DNA of 64,000 nt from an uncultured Erythrobacter sp. (lineage in GTDB: Bacteria; Pseudomonadota; Alphaproteobacteria; Sphingomonadales; Sphingomonadaceae): NCBI GenBank assembly GCA_947488755.1, contig CANLAD010000001.1:572247-636246 (forward strand), in the 5' to 3' direction. Positions 46,473 through 56,520 of this stretch are shown piece by piece (position 1 is the stretch's first letter; each line of letters starts with the position of its first letter). A model generated the notes under the pieces. It was not told the origin of the DNA. It did no database searches and saw nothing but the letters and a program-made list of their open reading frames with translations. The position numbers and the translations under genes were made by a program.

Positions 46473-47711
46473 ATGCTGTCTCCTTTCGAAAAGATGATTG
46501 CCAAACGGTATTTGTGGCCGGGCAAGGGCGAGGCGTTCATCGCGCTGGTCGCCGGAATTTCGGTGGGCGTGGTGATGCTATCGGTCGCCATGTTGGTGCT
46601 GGTGATGAGCGTGATGGGCGGTTTTCGCTCCGAAATGCTCGACAAGTTTTCCGGGTTGAACGGCCATGCCATCGTGCAGGGGATTGGCGGGGAACTGGAG
46701 AACTGGGAGGACGTGCTCGACCGGGTACGCTCGACCGAAGGCGTGATCAGCGCTTCGCCGCTCATCGAGCAGCCGTTGCTCGCAAGCTTTAATGGCCGGG
46801 CGAACGCGATCTTCGTGCGCGGCAACACCAGCGAAGATATTACCGATATGGCGGACCAGGTCGTGATGGGAGACATCGCCGCGATCCAGCCCGGCTCGAA
46901 CCAGGTAGCAATCGGGTCACGGCTCGCGGCGAATATGGGCGCGCGGGTGGGCGATACGATTACGATCATCAATCCTCAGGGGCGCTCGACACCGTTCGGC
47001 ACGTCGATCCGGCAGGTCGGATACGAAGTCGGTGCGATCTTCGAGATCGGGCTTTATGATTTCGACGAGACTTTCGTCATCATGCCAATCCCCGACGCGC
47101 AGACGCTGTTGCTGATGGATGACAGCATCGGATTGATCGAGGTGACGGTGACTGATCCCGACCAGGTGGGCGAAATCCTCGCCCCGATCGAGCAATCGTT
47201 GTTGGGCCGCGCGGTCATCGCCGACTGGAAAACCATCAACTCTGCTCTGTTCGAAGCGCTGGAGGTCGAGCGGGTTGCGATGTTTTTCGTATTGAGTTTC
47301 ATGGTCTTGGTCGCGTCTTTCAATATCCTCTCGAGCCTCGTGATGCTGGTGCGCGCCAAGACCCGCGACATCGCGATCATGCGCACGATGGGAGCGACGC
47401 GCAAAAGCCTGCTCAAGATCTTCGTGACCACCGGCACGACGATCGGCGGGCTGGGCACGATTGCCGGACTGGTGTTGGGTTTCGTGCTGCTGATCTTCCG
47501 CAATCCCATCGTGGAGGGCGTCGCGCTGCTGACGGGCGTGGAAATATGGGATCCGCAGGTGCGGTTTCTCACCAGCCTGCCGGTGCGGGTCGATCCGGTC
47601 GAAATCACCGGGATCGTGCTGCTTGCCCTGGCGCTGAGCTTCCTTGCAACGCTCTATCCCGCGATGAAAGCGTCGAACACCGATCCGGTGCAGGTGCTGC
47701 GCTATGAGTGA
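46473..47711 (+). CDS. Lipoprotein-releasing ABC transporter permease (LolC/E)
   Basis: A 412-residue inner-membrane protein: start [22 protein letters not shown], first membrane helix [20 protein letters not shown], a large periplasmic domain (about 60-260), and three C-terminal helices with [30 protein letters not shown], the FtsX-type signature. With LolD it extracts outer-membrane lipoproteins. A single LolC/E-type permease beside lolD is common in alphaproteobacteria and may function as a homodimer (LolF-like). The start at 46473 matches the family; the opening from 46362 is rejected. lolD overlaps its end by 8 bases. Confidence 0.93.
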   Translation: MLSPFEKMIAKRYLWPGKGEAFIALVAGISVGVVMLSVAMLVLVMSVMGGFRSEMLDKFSGLNGHAIVQGIGGELENWEDVLDRVRSTEGVISASPLIEQPLLASFNGRANAIFVRGNTSEDITDMADQVVMGDIAAIQPGSNQVAIGSRLAANMGARVGDTITIINPQGRSTPFGTSIRQVGYEVGAIFEIGLYDFDETFVIMPIPDAQTLLLMDDSIGLIEVTVTDPDQVGEILAPIEQSLLGRAVIADWKTINSALFEALEVERVAMFFVLSFMVLVASFNILSSLVMLVRAKTRDIAIMRTMGATRKSLLKIFVTTGTTIGGLGTIAGLVLGFVLLIFRNPIVEGVALLTGVEIWDPQVRFLTSLPVRVDPVEITGIVLLALALSFLATLYPAMKASNTDPVQVLRYE

Positions 47712-48378
47712 AGCAATCGTCGCGCTGCGTGGTCTCAAGCGCAGCTTCGAACAGGGCGGCCAGCGGATCGACGTGCTGCGCGGGATCGATCTCGACATCC
47801 AGCCCGGAGAGATCGTCGCGCTGCTCGGTCCCTCGGGTTCGGGCAAGTCGACGATGCTGCAGGCGGTCGGCCTGCTCGAAGGCGGTTTCGAGGGATCGAT
47901 CGCGATCGCCGGAGAACGCGCCGAGCGTATGGCGAGCGACCAGCGCACAAGGCTGCGGCGCGAGCATCTGGGGTTTGTCTATCAATTCCACCATCTGCTG
48001 CCCGATTTCGATGCGCGGGAGAATGTGGTGATGCCGCAGATGATCGCCGGGACAACGCGCGAAACAGCGCTGGAGCGTTCGGACCACCTGCTGACCAGCC
48101 TCGGCCTTGGCCATCGGCTCACCCATAGACCGAACCAGCTTTCGGGCGGTGAGCAGCAGCGCGTGGCGGTGGCGCGCGCTCTGGCCAATCAGCCCACGCT
48201 GGTCCTTGCAGACGAGCCCACCGGCAACCTCGACGAAGCAACGTCGGACACGGTGTTAGGGCAGTTTCTCGAGCTGGTGCGCGGCGAGGGCAGTGCGGCA
48301 TTGGTCGCGACCCACAACGAGCGGCTTGCCGCGCGGATGGACCGCGTGGTGCGATTGAAAGAGGGCGTGCTCGAATAG
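47704..48378 (+). CDS. lolD: Lipoprotein-releasing system ATP-binding protein
   Basis: A 224-residue ABC ATPase: Walker [10 protein letters not shown] near residue 41, Q-loop [18 protein letters not shown], which is LolD-typical, signature [15 protein letters not shown] and Walker [14 protein letters not shown]. It powers release of lipoproteins from the inner membrane to LolA. It overlaps the permease gene by 8 bases. A small conserved gene and glutathione peroxidase follow on the same strand. Confidence 0.96.
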   Translation: MSEAIVALRGLKRSFEQGGQRIDVLRGIDLDIQPGEIVALLGPSGSGKSTMLQAVGLLEGGFEGSIAIAGERAERMASDQRTRLRREHLGFVYQFHHLLPDFDARENVVMPQMIAGTTRETALERSDHLLTSLGLGHRLTHRPNQLSGGEQQRVAVARALANQPTLVLADEPTGNLDEATSDTVLGQFLELVRGEGSAALVATHNERLAARMDRVVRLKEGVLE

Positions 48379-48430
48379 TCTGCGGACCCAAGCTTCGTTT
48401 CGCCCGTTAAGCAGGCAAAAGGAGGAACTT

Positions 48431-48709
48431 ATGGCAGACCATCCCAGCACATTTGACGGCACCCCGGTCAAAAGCGGTGAGCACGCCTGGCAGGACCGCG
48501 CAGCGCTGCACGCCAAGAATGACGGCGACGGCGTGCTCGACGGCGCGAAGGCGCTGCGGCGCGGCACCTTTGCGGAGCTGATTCGCCACGTCGCCATGCT
48601 GCCCGAAGACCAGCGCGGCAAATACGTGATCGAGAAGGCCGGCGACCGCGAATATTCAGCGGAAGAAGCGGTCGCCCTGGCATCGCGTCCGGACTTTCCC
48701 TCAGCATGA
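48431..48709 (+). CDS. Small conserved protein of unknown function
   Basis: A 92-residue acidic soluble protein, with no signal peptide or membrane segment. It has SGEHAWQDRAALHAKNDGD, a helix LRRGTFAELIRHVAMLPED, and KYVIEKAGDREYSAEEAVALASR. I do not recognise a named domain. AAAAGGAGG lies upstream of the ATG. Its stop overlaps the glutathione peroxidase start (ATGA), so the two proteins are made together, and a role connected with peroxide or thiol stress is possible but not shown. Confidence 0.8.
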   Translation: MADHPSTFDGTPVKSGEHAWQDRAALHAKNDGDGVLDGAKALRRGTFAELIRHVAMLPEDQRGKYVIEKAGDREYSAEEAVALASRPDFPSA

Positions 48710-49185
48710 CCACGATCGCCGATTTCACCGTCACCACCAATACCGGCGACCCGCTCGACCTGTCCGAAAAACAGGGTGAGGTGCTGTTGGTGGTCAACAC
48801 CGCAAGCAAATGCGGCTTTACCCCGCAATATGAGGGGTTGGAGAAGCTCTACCAACGCTATGCCGACAAGGGTTTTGAAGTGCTCGCTTTCCCGTGCAAC
48901 CAGTTCGGTGCGCAGGAACCTGGCGACGCAGAAGAGATCGCGAAGTTCTGCAAACTCAATTACGACGTCAGCTTTCCGCTGATGGCGAAGGTGGACGTCA
49001 ACGGCGATGACGCATCGCCGCTGTTCGACTGGATGAAGTCCGAGGCGAAGGGTCTTATGGGCTCAAAGTCGATCAAATGGAACTTCACCAAGTTCCTGAT
49101 CGACCGCGAGGGCCGCGTGGTCGAGCGCTACGGCCCGCAGGATAAGCCTGAGAGCATTGCGAAGGATATCGAAGAGCTGCTCTGA
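48706..49185 (+). CDS. Glutathione peroxidase (thiol peroxidase type)
   Basis: A 159-residue GPx-fold protein. The peroxidatic cysteine is Cys36 in NTASKCGFTPQY. FPCNQFGAQEPG carries the Gln and a likely second cysteine, and IKWNFTKFLID the Trp/Asn of the catalytic tetrad. The loop between them matches bacterial BtuE-type enzymes, which usually take electrons from thioredoxin rather than glutathione. It reduces hydroperoxides in the cytoplasm. It is coupled to the small gene upstream. Confidence 0.94.
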   Translation: MTTIADFTVTTNTGDPLDLSEKQGEVLLVVNTASKCGFTPQYEGLEKLYQRYADKGFEVLAFPCNQFGAQEPGDAEEIAKFCKLNYDVSFPLMAKVDVNGDDASPLFDWMKSEAKGLMGSKSIKWNFTKFLIDREGRVVERYGPQDKPESIAKDIEELL

Positions 49186-49258
49186 GATACGGCGCGGCTG
49201 TGGAGAATTAGGTCGTCCGGCGCTTTGCGAACGCGGAGCCAAATCCTAAGTTGGAGCG

Positions 49259-52200
49259 ATGCCTTATGCTCCGTTCGTACCCCTACGCGTCCAATCGTCC
49301 TATTCGATGCTCGAAAGCGCGATCGACCCGAAGGCAATCGCCAAGCTGGCGAAAGAACGCGGTTTTCCGGCGATCGCGATCTGCGACCGCAACGGGCTGT
49401 ATGGTGCGGTCATGTTTGCGAAGGCCTGCCAGGACGAGGGTGTCCAGCCCATCATCGGCACGCTGCTGGGCGTTGCGCGCGAAGGTGGCGATGACAGGGC
49501 AATCGATTACCTGCCGCTCTATGCGCAGGATGAGGCGGGCTACGACAATCTGTGCCATCTCGTCTCGAAGGCGCATCTGGAAAGGCCGCTGGAGCTGGAG
49601 CCGCATGTCGGCCTCGGCGATATCGAAGGTCATACCGACGGCCTTATCGCGTTGACCGGCGCTGGCGAGGGCGGGCTCACCCGCCTGCTGGCCGAGGGGC
49701 AGGGCGACGCGGCTGTTGCGCTCGCGAACCGGCTCGAAAAGCTGTTCCCGCAGCGGCTCTATGTCGAACTTGCGCGCAATGGCGATCCCGTCTGCGAGCA
49801 GGCGGAAGAGGCGCTGATCGAGCTCGCCTATGCCCGTGACCTTCCGATCGTCGCGACGAACCCGGCGACGTTTGCCGAGCCGCACATGCACAAGGCGCAC
49901 GACGCCATGCTGTGCATTGCCAACTCGACCTACATCGAAAACGAGGATCGCCCGCGCTCGAACGATTCCGGCTTCGTCAAATCGGCGAGCATGATGGCGG
50001 AAGCCTTCGACGACTTGCCCGAGGCGACCGCCAACACTCTCGTGATCGCTCAGCGCTGTGCTTACGCGCCGCCTTATCGCGATCCGATCCTGCCTTCGCT
50101 TGCTGGCGATCTGGAGGGCGAGGCGCGGATGCTGGCGGAACAGTCGAAGGCGGGGCTGGAGGCGCGGCTCGCGGCTTACGATGAAATGTCAGTCGAAGAG
50201 CGAAAGACCTATTTCGACCGCCTCGATTATGAGATCGGCATCATCGTCGATATGGGCTTTCCCGGCTACTTCCTGATCGTCGCCGACTTCATTCAATGGG
50301 CGAAGGAACAGGGCATTCCGGTGGGGCCGGGGCGTGGATCGGGTGCGGGCTCGATCGTCGCCTGGGCGCTGACCATCACCGATCTCGATCCCATTCGGCT
50401 CGGCCTGCTGTTCGAACGCTTCCTCAATCCTGAGCGCGTCTCGATGCCGGACTTCGACATCGATTTTTGCGAAACGCGGCGGGGCGAAGTCATCCGCTAT
50501 GTTCAGCGCAAATATGGCGAGGACCACGTCGCGCAGATCATTACCTTCGGAAAGATGAAGGCGCGCGCGGTGCTGCGCGATTGTGGGCGGATCCTGCAAA
50601 TGAGCTATGGCCATGTGGACCGGCTGTGCAAGATGGTGCCCAACCACCCGACAGACCCGTGGACACTGATGCGCGCGCTTAACGGCGCGGCGGATTTCAA
50701 ACGCGAATACACCAACGACAACGACGTGAAGCGCCTCGTCGATCTGGCGATGCAGCTCGAGGGATTGCCACGCAACGCCTCGACCCATGCGGCCGGAGTG
50801 GTGATCGGCGACCGGCCGCTGGCGAAGCTGCTGCCACTCTATCGCGATCCCCGCTCGGACTTGCCGGTGACGCAGTTCGACATGAAGCATGTTGAGAGCA
50901 GCGGTCTGGTCAAGTTCGACTTTCTCGGCCTGAAAACGCTGTCAGTGCTGCGCAAGGCGGTGGATTTGCTGGGTGAGCGGGGGATTTCCATCGATCTGGG
51001 CGCGCTGCCGCTGGATGACAGCGCCGTCTACGATCTCATGCAGGATGGTAACACGGTCGGTGTGTTCCAGCTTGAGTCGGAGGGGATGCGGCGTACGCTC
51101 AAGGCGGTCAAACCGACGAAGTTCGGCGACATCATCGCGCTCGTCTCGCTCTATCGCCCGGGGCCAATGGACAACATTCCGCTGTTCGGCCAGCGCAAGG
51201 CGGGCGAGGTGCCGATCGAGTATCCGCACCCCAAGCTCGAAGGCATTCTGGCCGAAACATACGGCATCTTCGTCTATCAGGAACAGGTGATGCAGGCCGC
51301 GCAGATCCTCGCGGGCTATTCGCTTGGTGACGCCGATCTGCTGCGCCGCGCGATGGGCAAGAAGGTCCAGGCCGAGATGGACAAGCAGCGCGGCCGGTTC
51401 GTCGACGGGTGCCGGGAGGTGTCGGGGATCGAGGCGAAACAGGCGAACGAGCTGTTCGACTTGATCGACAAGTTCGCCGGCTACGGCTTCAACAAATCGC
51501 ACGCCGCGGCCTATGCTTTGCTCGCTTACCAGACCGCTTGGCTGAAGGCGCATTACCCGGAGGAATTCTACGCCGCCTCGATGTGTTTCGACCTGCACCA
51601 GTCGGAGAAACTGAGTGCTTTCGTCGATGATGCGCGCCGATACCCTAATGATGCGGGCGGGGTCGAGGTGCTGGCACCCGACATCAACGCCAGCCACGCG
51701 CGCTTCACCGTCGAACAGACCGATGGCGGCTACGCAGTGCGCTACGCGCTCGCGGGCATTCGCAATGTCGGCGAAAAGGCGATGGAGGCGATTGTCGCCG
51801 AACGCGAGACAGGCGGGCCGTTCACGGATCTCAAGACATTTTTCGAACGCCTGCCGCCCGGATCGATGAATCGCCGCCAGCTTGAAGGCCTCGCCTGCGC
51901 AGGTGCGCTTGACAGGCTGGAGGAGAACCGTGCGGCGATTTTCGAGAATGCCGACCTGTTACTCGCAGTTGCGGAAGCCGCCGCCCGCGAGCGAACCAGC
52001 GGGCAGGCGGCGCTGTTCGGGGGTGAGGATGCGGATGCGGGCGATCTGCGGCTCAAGCCGACTGAACCGTGGACCCGGCCCGAGCGCATGGCAAAGGAGC
52101 GCGAGAATTTCGGGTTCTATTTTTCCGCCCACCCTGTGCAGCAATATCGCGATGTCGCCTCGGCGCAGGGCGCGCGCACCTATCAGGGGCTGATGCAGGC

Positions 52201-52750
52201 CGGACCGCCAGCGGGAGGACGCGGTCATGCCGTAATCGCGGCGATGGTCGAAGGCGCGAGCAAGGGTCGGACCAAGCGCGGGGCGGAATTTGTGCGCGGC
52301 GAGTTTTCCGACTCCTCCGGTCAGTTTTCCGCTGCATGCTTCGAGGAGTCGCTCGTGCCGCAATTCCAGAGCTGGGCCGAAGCGGGTGAATGCGTGCTGT
52401 TGACCGTCGAGCTAGACAGTCCAAATCCGGGCGAACCGCCCCGTCTCACGGTGCGCGGCGCGCGCCCCCTTTCCGCGGTCAGCGGACGAATACCGATGGT
52501 GCTGAAAGCCGAGATTCATACGCCCGAAGCGCTCGCTGCCCTCCATCTCGAACTCGCGGGCGCCGAGGGAGCATCGGGCGAGGTGCTTGTGCGGCTGGTA
52601 CTCGACGACGGCGAAGAAGCACATATGCGGCTGGGCACTGGCTTTGCGCTCGATGGCGAACTTGCCGAACGGCTCGCGGCGGTCGAGGGGCTCGTCAATG
52701 TCACGCTCGAACCGGCACGCGGACGGCCGAACCTCAAACTGGTTGCCTGA
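49259..52750 (+). CDS. dnaE: DNA polymerase III subunit alpha
   Basis: A 1163-residue replicative polymerase of DnaE1 length. The N-terminal PHP domain starts YAPFVPLRVQSSYSMLESA; the HxH metal motif is missing (LRVQS), so PHP proofreading is unlikely. The palm has GPGRGSGAGSIVAW and the catalytic PDFDIDFCE near residue 400. Then come LPRNASTHAAGVVI, YRPGPMDNIP, EQVMQAAQILAGYSLGDADLLRRAMGKK, a HhH region, an OB fold and a beta-binding C-terminal region. ATG at 49259 follows GTTGGAGC. A regulator gene overlaps its stop by one base. Confidence 0.97.
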   Translation: MPYAPFVPLRVQSSYSMLESAIDPKAIAKLAKERGFPAIAICDRNGLYGAVMFAKACQDEGVQPIIGTLLGVAREGGDDRAIDYLPLYAQDEAGYDNLCHLVSKAHLERPLELEPHVGLGDIEGHTDGLIALTGAGEGGLTRLLAEGQGDAAVALANRLEKLFPQRLYVELARNGDPVCEQAEEALIELAYARDLPIVATNPATFAEPHMHKAHDAMLCIANSTYIENEDRPRSNDSGFVKSASMMAEAFDDLPEATANTLVIAQRCAYAPPYRDPILPSLAGDLEGEARMLAEQSKAGLEARLAAYDEMSVEERKTYFDRLDYEIGIIVDMGFPGYFLIVADFIQWAKEQGIPVGPGRGSGAGSIVAWALTITDLDPIRLGLLFERFLNPERVSMPDFDIDFCETRRGEVIRYVQRKYGEDHVAQIITFGKMKARAVLRDCGRILQMSYGHVDRLCKMVPNHPTDPWTLMRALNGAADFKREYTNDNDVKRLVDLAMQLEGLPRNASTHAAGVVIGDRPLAKLLPLYRDPRSDLPVTQFDMKHVESSGLVKFDFLGLKTLSVLRKAVDLLGERGISIDLGALPLDDSAVYDLMQDGNTVGVFQLESEGMRRTLKAVKPTKFGDIIALVSLYRPGPMDNIPLFGQRKAGEVPIEYPHPKLEGILAETYGIFVYQEQVMQAAQILAGYSLGDADLLRRAMGKKVQAEMDKQRGRFVDGCREVSGIEAKQANELFDLIDKFAGYGFNKSHAAAYALLAYQTAWLKAHYPEEFYAASMCFDLHQSEKLSAFVDDARRYPNDAGGVEVLAPDINASHARFTVEQTDGGYAVRYALAGIRNVGEKAMEAIVAERETGGPFTDLKTFFERLPPGSMNRRQLEGLACAGALDRLEENRAAIFENADLLLAVAEAAARERTSGQAALFGGEDADAGDLRLKPTEPWTRPERMAKERENFGFYFSAHPVQQYRDVASAQGARTYQGLMQAGPPAGGRGHAVIAAMVEGASKGRTKRGAEFVRGEFSDSSGQFSAACFEESLVPQFQSWAEAGECVLLTVELDSPNPGEPPRLTVRGARPLSAVSGRIPMVLKAEIHTPEALAALHLELAGAEGASGEVLVRLVLDDGEEAHMRLGTGFALDGELAERLAAVEGLVNVTLEPARGRPNLKLVA

Positions 52751-53556
52751 TGAGTAATGCGGTCGACAACCTGACCGAAAAGGAAAAAGAGGCCCTGCGC
52801 CTGCTTTTTGTCGGCCATGATGCGAAATCCAGCGCGGCGCAGCTTGGCATCTCGGTTCATACCGTCAACGATCGTCTCCGCCATGCCCGGCGCAAATTGC
52901 GCGTGTCGAGTAGCCGGGAAGCCGCAAGAATGTTGGGTGAGGCCGAGGGCGGCGCACCCCAAAACCATGCGCACAAGGCTTTCGGGATGGCGGACAGCAG
53001 CGTCCCCCATGACAATGCAGACCTCAACGAAACGCGCCAAACGGGGTCATCGCGATCCGTCTGGCTCACAGGAGGAATGCTCATCATGTCCATCGCAATC
53101 GCCGCCGTCGCTCTGACTTTCATCGCCGGCATGAACAATGGCGCGAACTCATCCGCACCTTCGTCGTCCGCCCCGGCCAATAGCGAGGAGGAACGGTCGT
53201 CCGTGGCACAAACCGCCGATCCCGCCACCTTGGAGCGTGTCCAGCTCTTCCTGGAGCGGACCGACGCATCCGATTGGCAAGGGAGCTGGGAGCTGACGGG
53301 CAATTACTTTCAGTCGCAGGCCAGTGCGAAGGAGTGGGAAGAACGCGTGGAGCCCGTTCGCGAACCTCTGGGTGCCGTGCAATCGCGCGAGCTTGTCACG
53401 GTCCAGCGCGCGTCGAGCCTGCCTGGTGCTCCGGAAGGGGAATTCCAGGTACTCCAGTTCGAAACCTACTTCGAGAAGGGCGGACGTTCGATCGAAACCG
53501 TGGTGATGATGCAGGAGGCCGAAGGCTGGCAGGTGAACGGCTATTTCATCGCCTGA
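52750..53556 (+). CDS. LuxR-type HTH, transmembrane, DUF4019 protein
   Basis: A 268-residue protein. Residues 8-62 form a LuxR/sigma-region-4-type helix-turn-helix: LTEKEKEALRLLFVGHDAK, AAQLGISVHTVNDRLRHARRKL. A linker leads to one membrane helix at about 104-128 (VWLTGGMLIMSIAIAAVALTF). The outer part (about 165-268) is a DUF4019-like domain: SDWQGSWELTGNYFQ, PLGAVQSRELV, YFEKGGRSIETVVMM and GWQVNGYFIA. This topology suggests a one-component regulator sensing envelope state. The ATG overlaps the dnaE stop by one base. A hairpin terminator follows. Confidence 0.88.
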   Translation: MSNAVDNLTEKEKEALRLLFVGHDAKSSAAQLGISVHTVNDRLRHARRKLRVSSSREAARMLGEAEGGAPQNHAHKAFGMADSSVPHDNADLNETRQTGSSRSVWLTGGMLIMSIAIAAVALTFIAGMNNGANSSAPSSSAPANSEEERSSVAQTADPATLERVQLFLERTDASDWQGSWELTGNYFQSQASAKEWEERVEPVREPLGAVQSRELVTVQRASSLPGAPEGEFQVLQFETYFEKGGRSIETVVMMQEAEGWQVNGYFIA

Positions 53557-53581
53557 GCCAAAGCGCAGTAAGGAAGCGCGA

Positions 53582-53613
53582 AAGGGGCCGGAAGATAGCT
53601 CTGCCGGCCCCTT
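53582..53613. terminator. Bidirectional terminator hairpin
   Basis: AAGGGGCCGG (53582-53591) pairs perfectly with CCGGCCCCTT (53604-53613) around a 12-base loop. It lies between the convergent LuxR-DUF4019 and OmpA genes, 25 bases after the first stop and 12 bases before the second. The A/T ends on both sides suit termination in either direction. Confidence 0.75.
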
Positions 53614-53625
53614 GTCACGTGTTGC

Positions 53626-54759
53626 TTACATTCCCGAACCCGGCCCGTAGGTCACTTCGACCCGGCGATTCTGCAACTCGCGCACTCCGTCTGCGGTCGG
53701 CACGCGCGGGTCGGATTCGCCGAAGGCTTCGCTCGCAATGCGCGCTTCGGGTATGCCTCGCCCGGTCATGTATTGCCGCACGCTATCGTTGCGCCGCTCG
53801 GCCAAGGCCATGTTGTAGGTGACGCTGCCCGCCCGGTCCGTATGCCCGGCCAGCATCACCCGCGCCGTGCCGCAATTGGCATAGGCGGTGATCGCGTTGT
53901 CGAGGATCGCGGCGGCGTCAGCGGTGATCGTCGATTCGTCGAATTCGAAGAACACGATGTACGGCCCGGTATTGCAGGGCGGCGGCGCTGGTGGCGGTGG
54001 CGGTGCAACCGGCGCGGGCGGCGGCGGAGGAGGCGCTGGCGGAGCCGGTGGCGGTGGGGGAGGCGGCGGCGCGGGAGGACTACCGAAATTGTAGAGCACG
54101 CTCGCAAGGATCGAATGCGCCTGATAATCCAATTCGATCGGCGCAGCGACCGCGTCCAGCTCGAACTCGTCGATCACGAAATAGCGATATTTGACACCCA
54201 GATCGATCCGGTCGCTCACCGGGAAGCGTGCGCCTGCGATCAGTTGCCAGGCGAAATCGGTCGCGCTGTCGTCCACGATCGTGCCGACCCCGTCGACTTC
54301 AACCGGCAGATCGACATTCGCGACACCCACACCGCCGCCTCCGAAAACCTGAAAACCGTCATCGGATCCCAGCTCGAGCAAGGCGTTGACCATACCGCTG
54401 AAGATCGACAGGTCTTCGCTGTTTTCGACCACAGTTCCCGGCTCCACATCGACGCCCGGAACCAGAGCGGGATTGACCACTGTGAGGCTGTCATAGCCGT
54501 TGCGCTTGTAGCCGGCCTCGGCTTCCAATCGAAAAGCGCCGAAATCGTAGCCCAGGACGGCATCGATATCGAAGCCGGTTTCAGTGTCGGCGAACGCGCC
54601 GTTCACCTGCGGATCGGTGCTGGCGATGTCGACATCGACCTGATCCTCGAGACTCACGCCGCCTTCGATCCCGGCGTAAAGCCGACCTTCGCGCGCCTGC
54701 GCGGGAGCGGCGAGAATGGCGGCTGTTCCGGCAAGCAATATGGCTGTCTTCTTCATCAT
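53626..54759 (-). CDS. OmpA-family outer membrane protein
   Basis: A 377-residue protein: signal peptide MMKKTAILLAGTAAILAAPAQA, an N-terminal eight-stranded barrel (GRLYAGIEGGVSL to HSILASVLYNFG), a Pro-rich linker of about 35 residues, then an OmpA C-terminal peptidoglycan-binding domain: PYIVFFEFDESTITADAA, MLAGHTDRAGS, NMALAERRNDSVRQYM and NRRVEVTYGPGSG. It links the outer membrane to peptidoglycan. GAGGG lies just before the double ATG. It is divergent from the acyl-CoA synthetase gene, with 149 bases between starts. Confidence 0.94.
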   Translation of the reverse strand: MMKKTAILLAGTAAILAAPAQAREGRLYAGIEGGVSLEDQVDVDIASTDPQVNGAFADTETGFDIDAVLGYDFGAFRLEAEAGYKRNGYDSLTVVNPALVPGVDVEPGTVVENSEDLSIFSGMVNALLELGSDDGFQVFGGGGVGVANVDLPVEVDGVGTIVDDSATDFAWQLIAGARFPVSDRIDLGVKYRYFVIDEFELDAVAAPIELDYQAHSILASVLYNFGSPPAPPPPPPPPAPPAPPPPPPAPVAPPPPPAPPPCNTGPYIVFFEFDESTITADAAAILDNAITAYANCGTARVMLAGHTDRAGSVTYNMALAERRNDSVRQYMTGRGIPEARIASEAFGESDPRVPTADGVRELQNRRVEVTYGPGSGM

Positions 54760-54908
54760 AACCCTCTTCGGTGGTTGCCTTGCCCAATCCCGGTACGAAG
54801 CGCGCATGGCAAAGCCGTGACAGGCCGATTGCCAAGTTCGCCGCGCCCCGCCATGATCCTCTCGCAAGAGAGCCCGATAACGGGCGAGCACCGGGAGAGA
54901 AAATCACG

Positions 54909-56519
54909 ATGACGACACAGCAGCTGGGCGCCATGCAAGACTGGACCATGCGGATCACTCACGTGATCGACCATGCGGCGCGCGAGGCAGGGGAGCGTGA
55001 GATCGTGTCGCGCTGGGCCGACGGCAGCGAGACTCGCACCAATTGGGCGGGCATCCGCATCGATGCGCTCAAGATGGCGCAGGCGTTGCAGGCGATGGGC
55101 ATCAGGAAGGGCGAGCGCGTCGCGAGCCTTGCGATGAACCATTCGCGCCATCTGGTGAGCTGGTACGGCGTCGCTGGAATGGGCGGAGTGCTCCACACCG
55201 TGAACCCGCGCCTGTTCGAGGATCAACTGGAATACATCGTGAACCACGCCGAGGACCGCGTGCTGCTCTACGACGCGGCGTTCCAGCCGATCGTCGACAA
55301 GATGCGCGATCGCTGGAGGACGGTCGAGCACTACATCTGCTACGATTCCGGTGAGCACACGACCGCCTTCGAGGACTGGATCGGCGAGCAGGATGGCGAT
55401 TTCGCCTGGGTCGCGGGAGACGAGCGTGACCCGTGCATGATCTGCTACACCAGCGGGACGACCGGCAATCCCAAGGGTGTGCAGTACGAACACCGCTCCA
55501 CCATGCTGCACGCGATTTCGGGCCTGCAACCCGCCGCGTTCAACTTCTCCAGCTCTTCGGTCATGCTGCCGGTGGTGCCGATGTTCCACGCGGCCAGCTG
55601 GGGCCTGCCCTATGCAGGCGCGATGGCGGGGATCAAATTCGTGTTCTCCGCCGTCAACGACCCGGCGGTGCTGCACGAGCTGATGCTGCGCGAAGGCGTG
55701 ACCGACAGCGCGGGCGTGCCGACGGTGTGGCTCGCGCACTTCCAGTATTGCGACAAGGAGGGGCTGGACCTGCCGCCGCTCAAATCCGCGACCATCGGCG
55801 GGTCTGCCGCACCGAAATTCATGATCGAGCGGCTGCTGAAGAACGACACGCGCGTCCAGCACGCCTGGGGCATGACCGAAACTTCGCCCATCGGCACAGT
55901 CGGCGGGCCGACCTGGGATTGGGACCAGCTCAGCCTGGAGGAAAAGGTCGACAAATGCGCGATGCAGGGGCGCCCGGTGTTTGGTGTGGAGCTGCGCACC
56001 GTCGATCTCGACGACATGGCGACCGAGCTGCCGCGCGATGGCAAGGCGAGCGGCGCCTTGCAGATCCGCGGACCATGGGTGATCAAGCGCTACTTCAAGG
56101 CCGAGGAAGACGCGGTGAGCGCGAATGGCTGGTTCGACACCGGCGATGTCGGCATCCTGCATCCCGACGGCACGCTGCAATTGACCGACCGCACCAAGGA
56201 CGTGATCAAATCGGGCGGCGAATGGATCAGCTCGGTCGAGCTTGAGAACGCCGCCGTCGGTCATCCGGCGGTTGCAGAGGCCGCGTGCGTCGGCATGTTC
56301 CACTCCAAATGGGATGAGCGCCCGGTGCTGTTCGTGGTCAAGAAAGAGGGCGCGGACTGCACCGATGAAAGCGTGATCGAGTTTCTTTCGAGCAAGGTCG
56401 CGAAATGGTGGCTGCCCGACGCAGTCGAGTTCGTCGACGACATCCCCCACACCGCCACCGGCAAGATCAGCAAGAAGGATTTGCGGGAGCGATTTTCGGA
56501 TTACAAGCTGGAGGCGTGA
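54909..56519 (+). CDS. Acyl-CoA synthetase (AMP-binding, medium/long-chain type)
   Basis: A 536-residue ANL-superfamily ligase. It has the ATP/AMP signature [61 protein letters not shown] with [16 protein letters not shown], and the catalytic lysine in [13 protein letters not shown]. It activates fatty acids to acyl-CoA; chain length is not determined by sequence alone, though it resembles AlkK-like medium-chain enzymes. The start at 54909 fits the family ([15 protein letters not shown]); the opening from 54771 is rejected. A composite repeat follows immediately. Confidence 0.93.
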   Translation: MTTQQLGAMQDWTMRITHVIDHAAREAGEREIVSRWADGSETRTNWAGIRIDALKMAQALQAMGIRKGERVASLAMNHSRHLVSWYGVAGMGGVLHTVNPRLFEDQLEYIVNHAEDRVLLYDAAFQPIVDKMRDRWRTVEHYICYDSGEHTTAFEDWIGEQDGDFAWVAGDERDPCMICYTSGTTGNPKGVQYEHRSTMLHAISGLQPAAFNFSSSSVMLPVVPMFHAASWGLPYAGAMAGIKFVFSAVNDPAVLHELMLREGVTDSAGVPTVWLAHFQYCDKEGLDLPPLKSATIGGSAAPKFMIERLLKNDTRVQHAWGMTETSPIGTVGGPTWDWDQLSLEEKVDKCAMQGRPVFGVELRTVDLDDMATELPRDGKASGALQIRGPWVIKRYFKAEEDAVSANGWFDTGDVGILHPDGTLQLTDRTKDVIKSGGEWISSVELENAAVGHPAVAEAACVGMFHSKWDERPVLFVVKKEGADCTDESVIEFLSSKVAKWWLPDAVEFVDDIPHTATGKISKKDLRERFSDYKLEA

Positions 56520-56520
56520 T

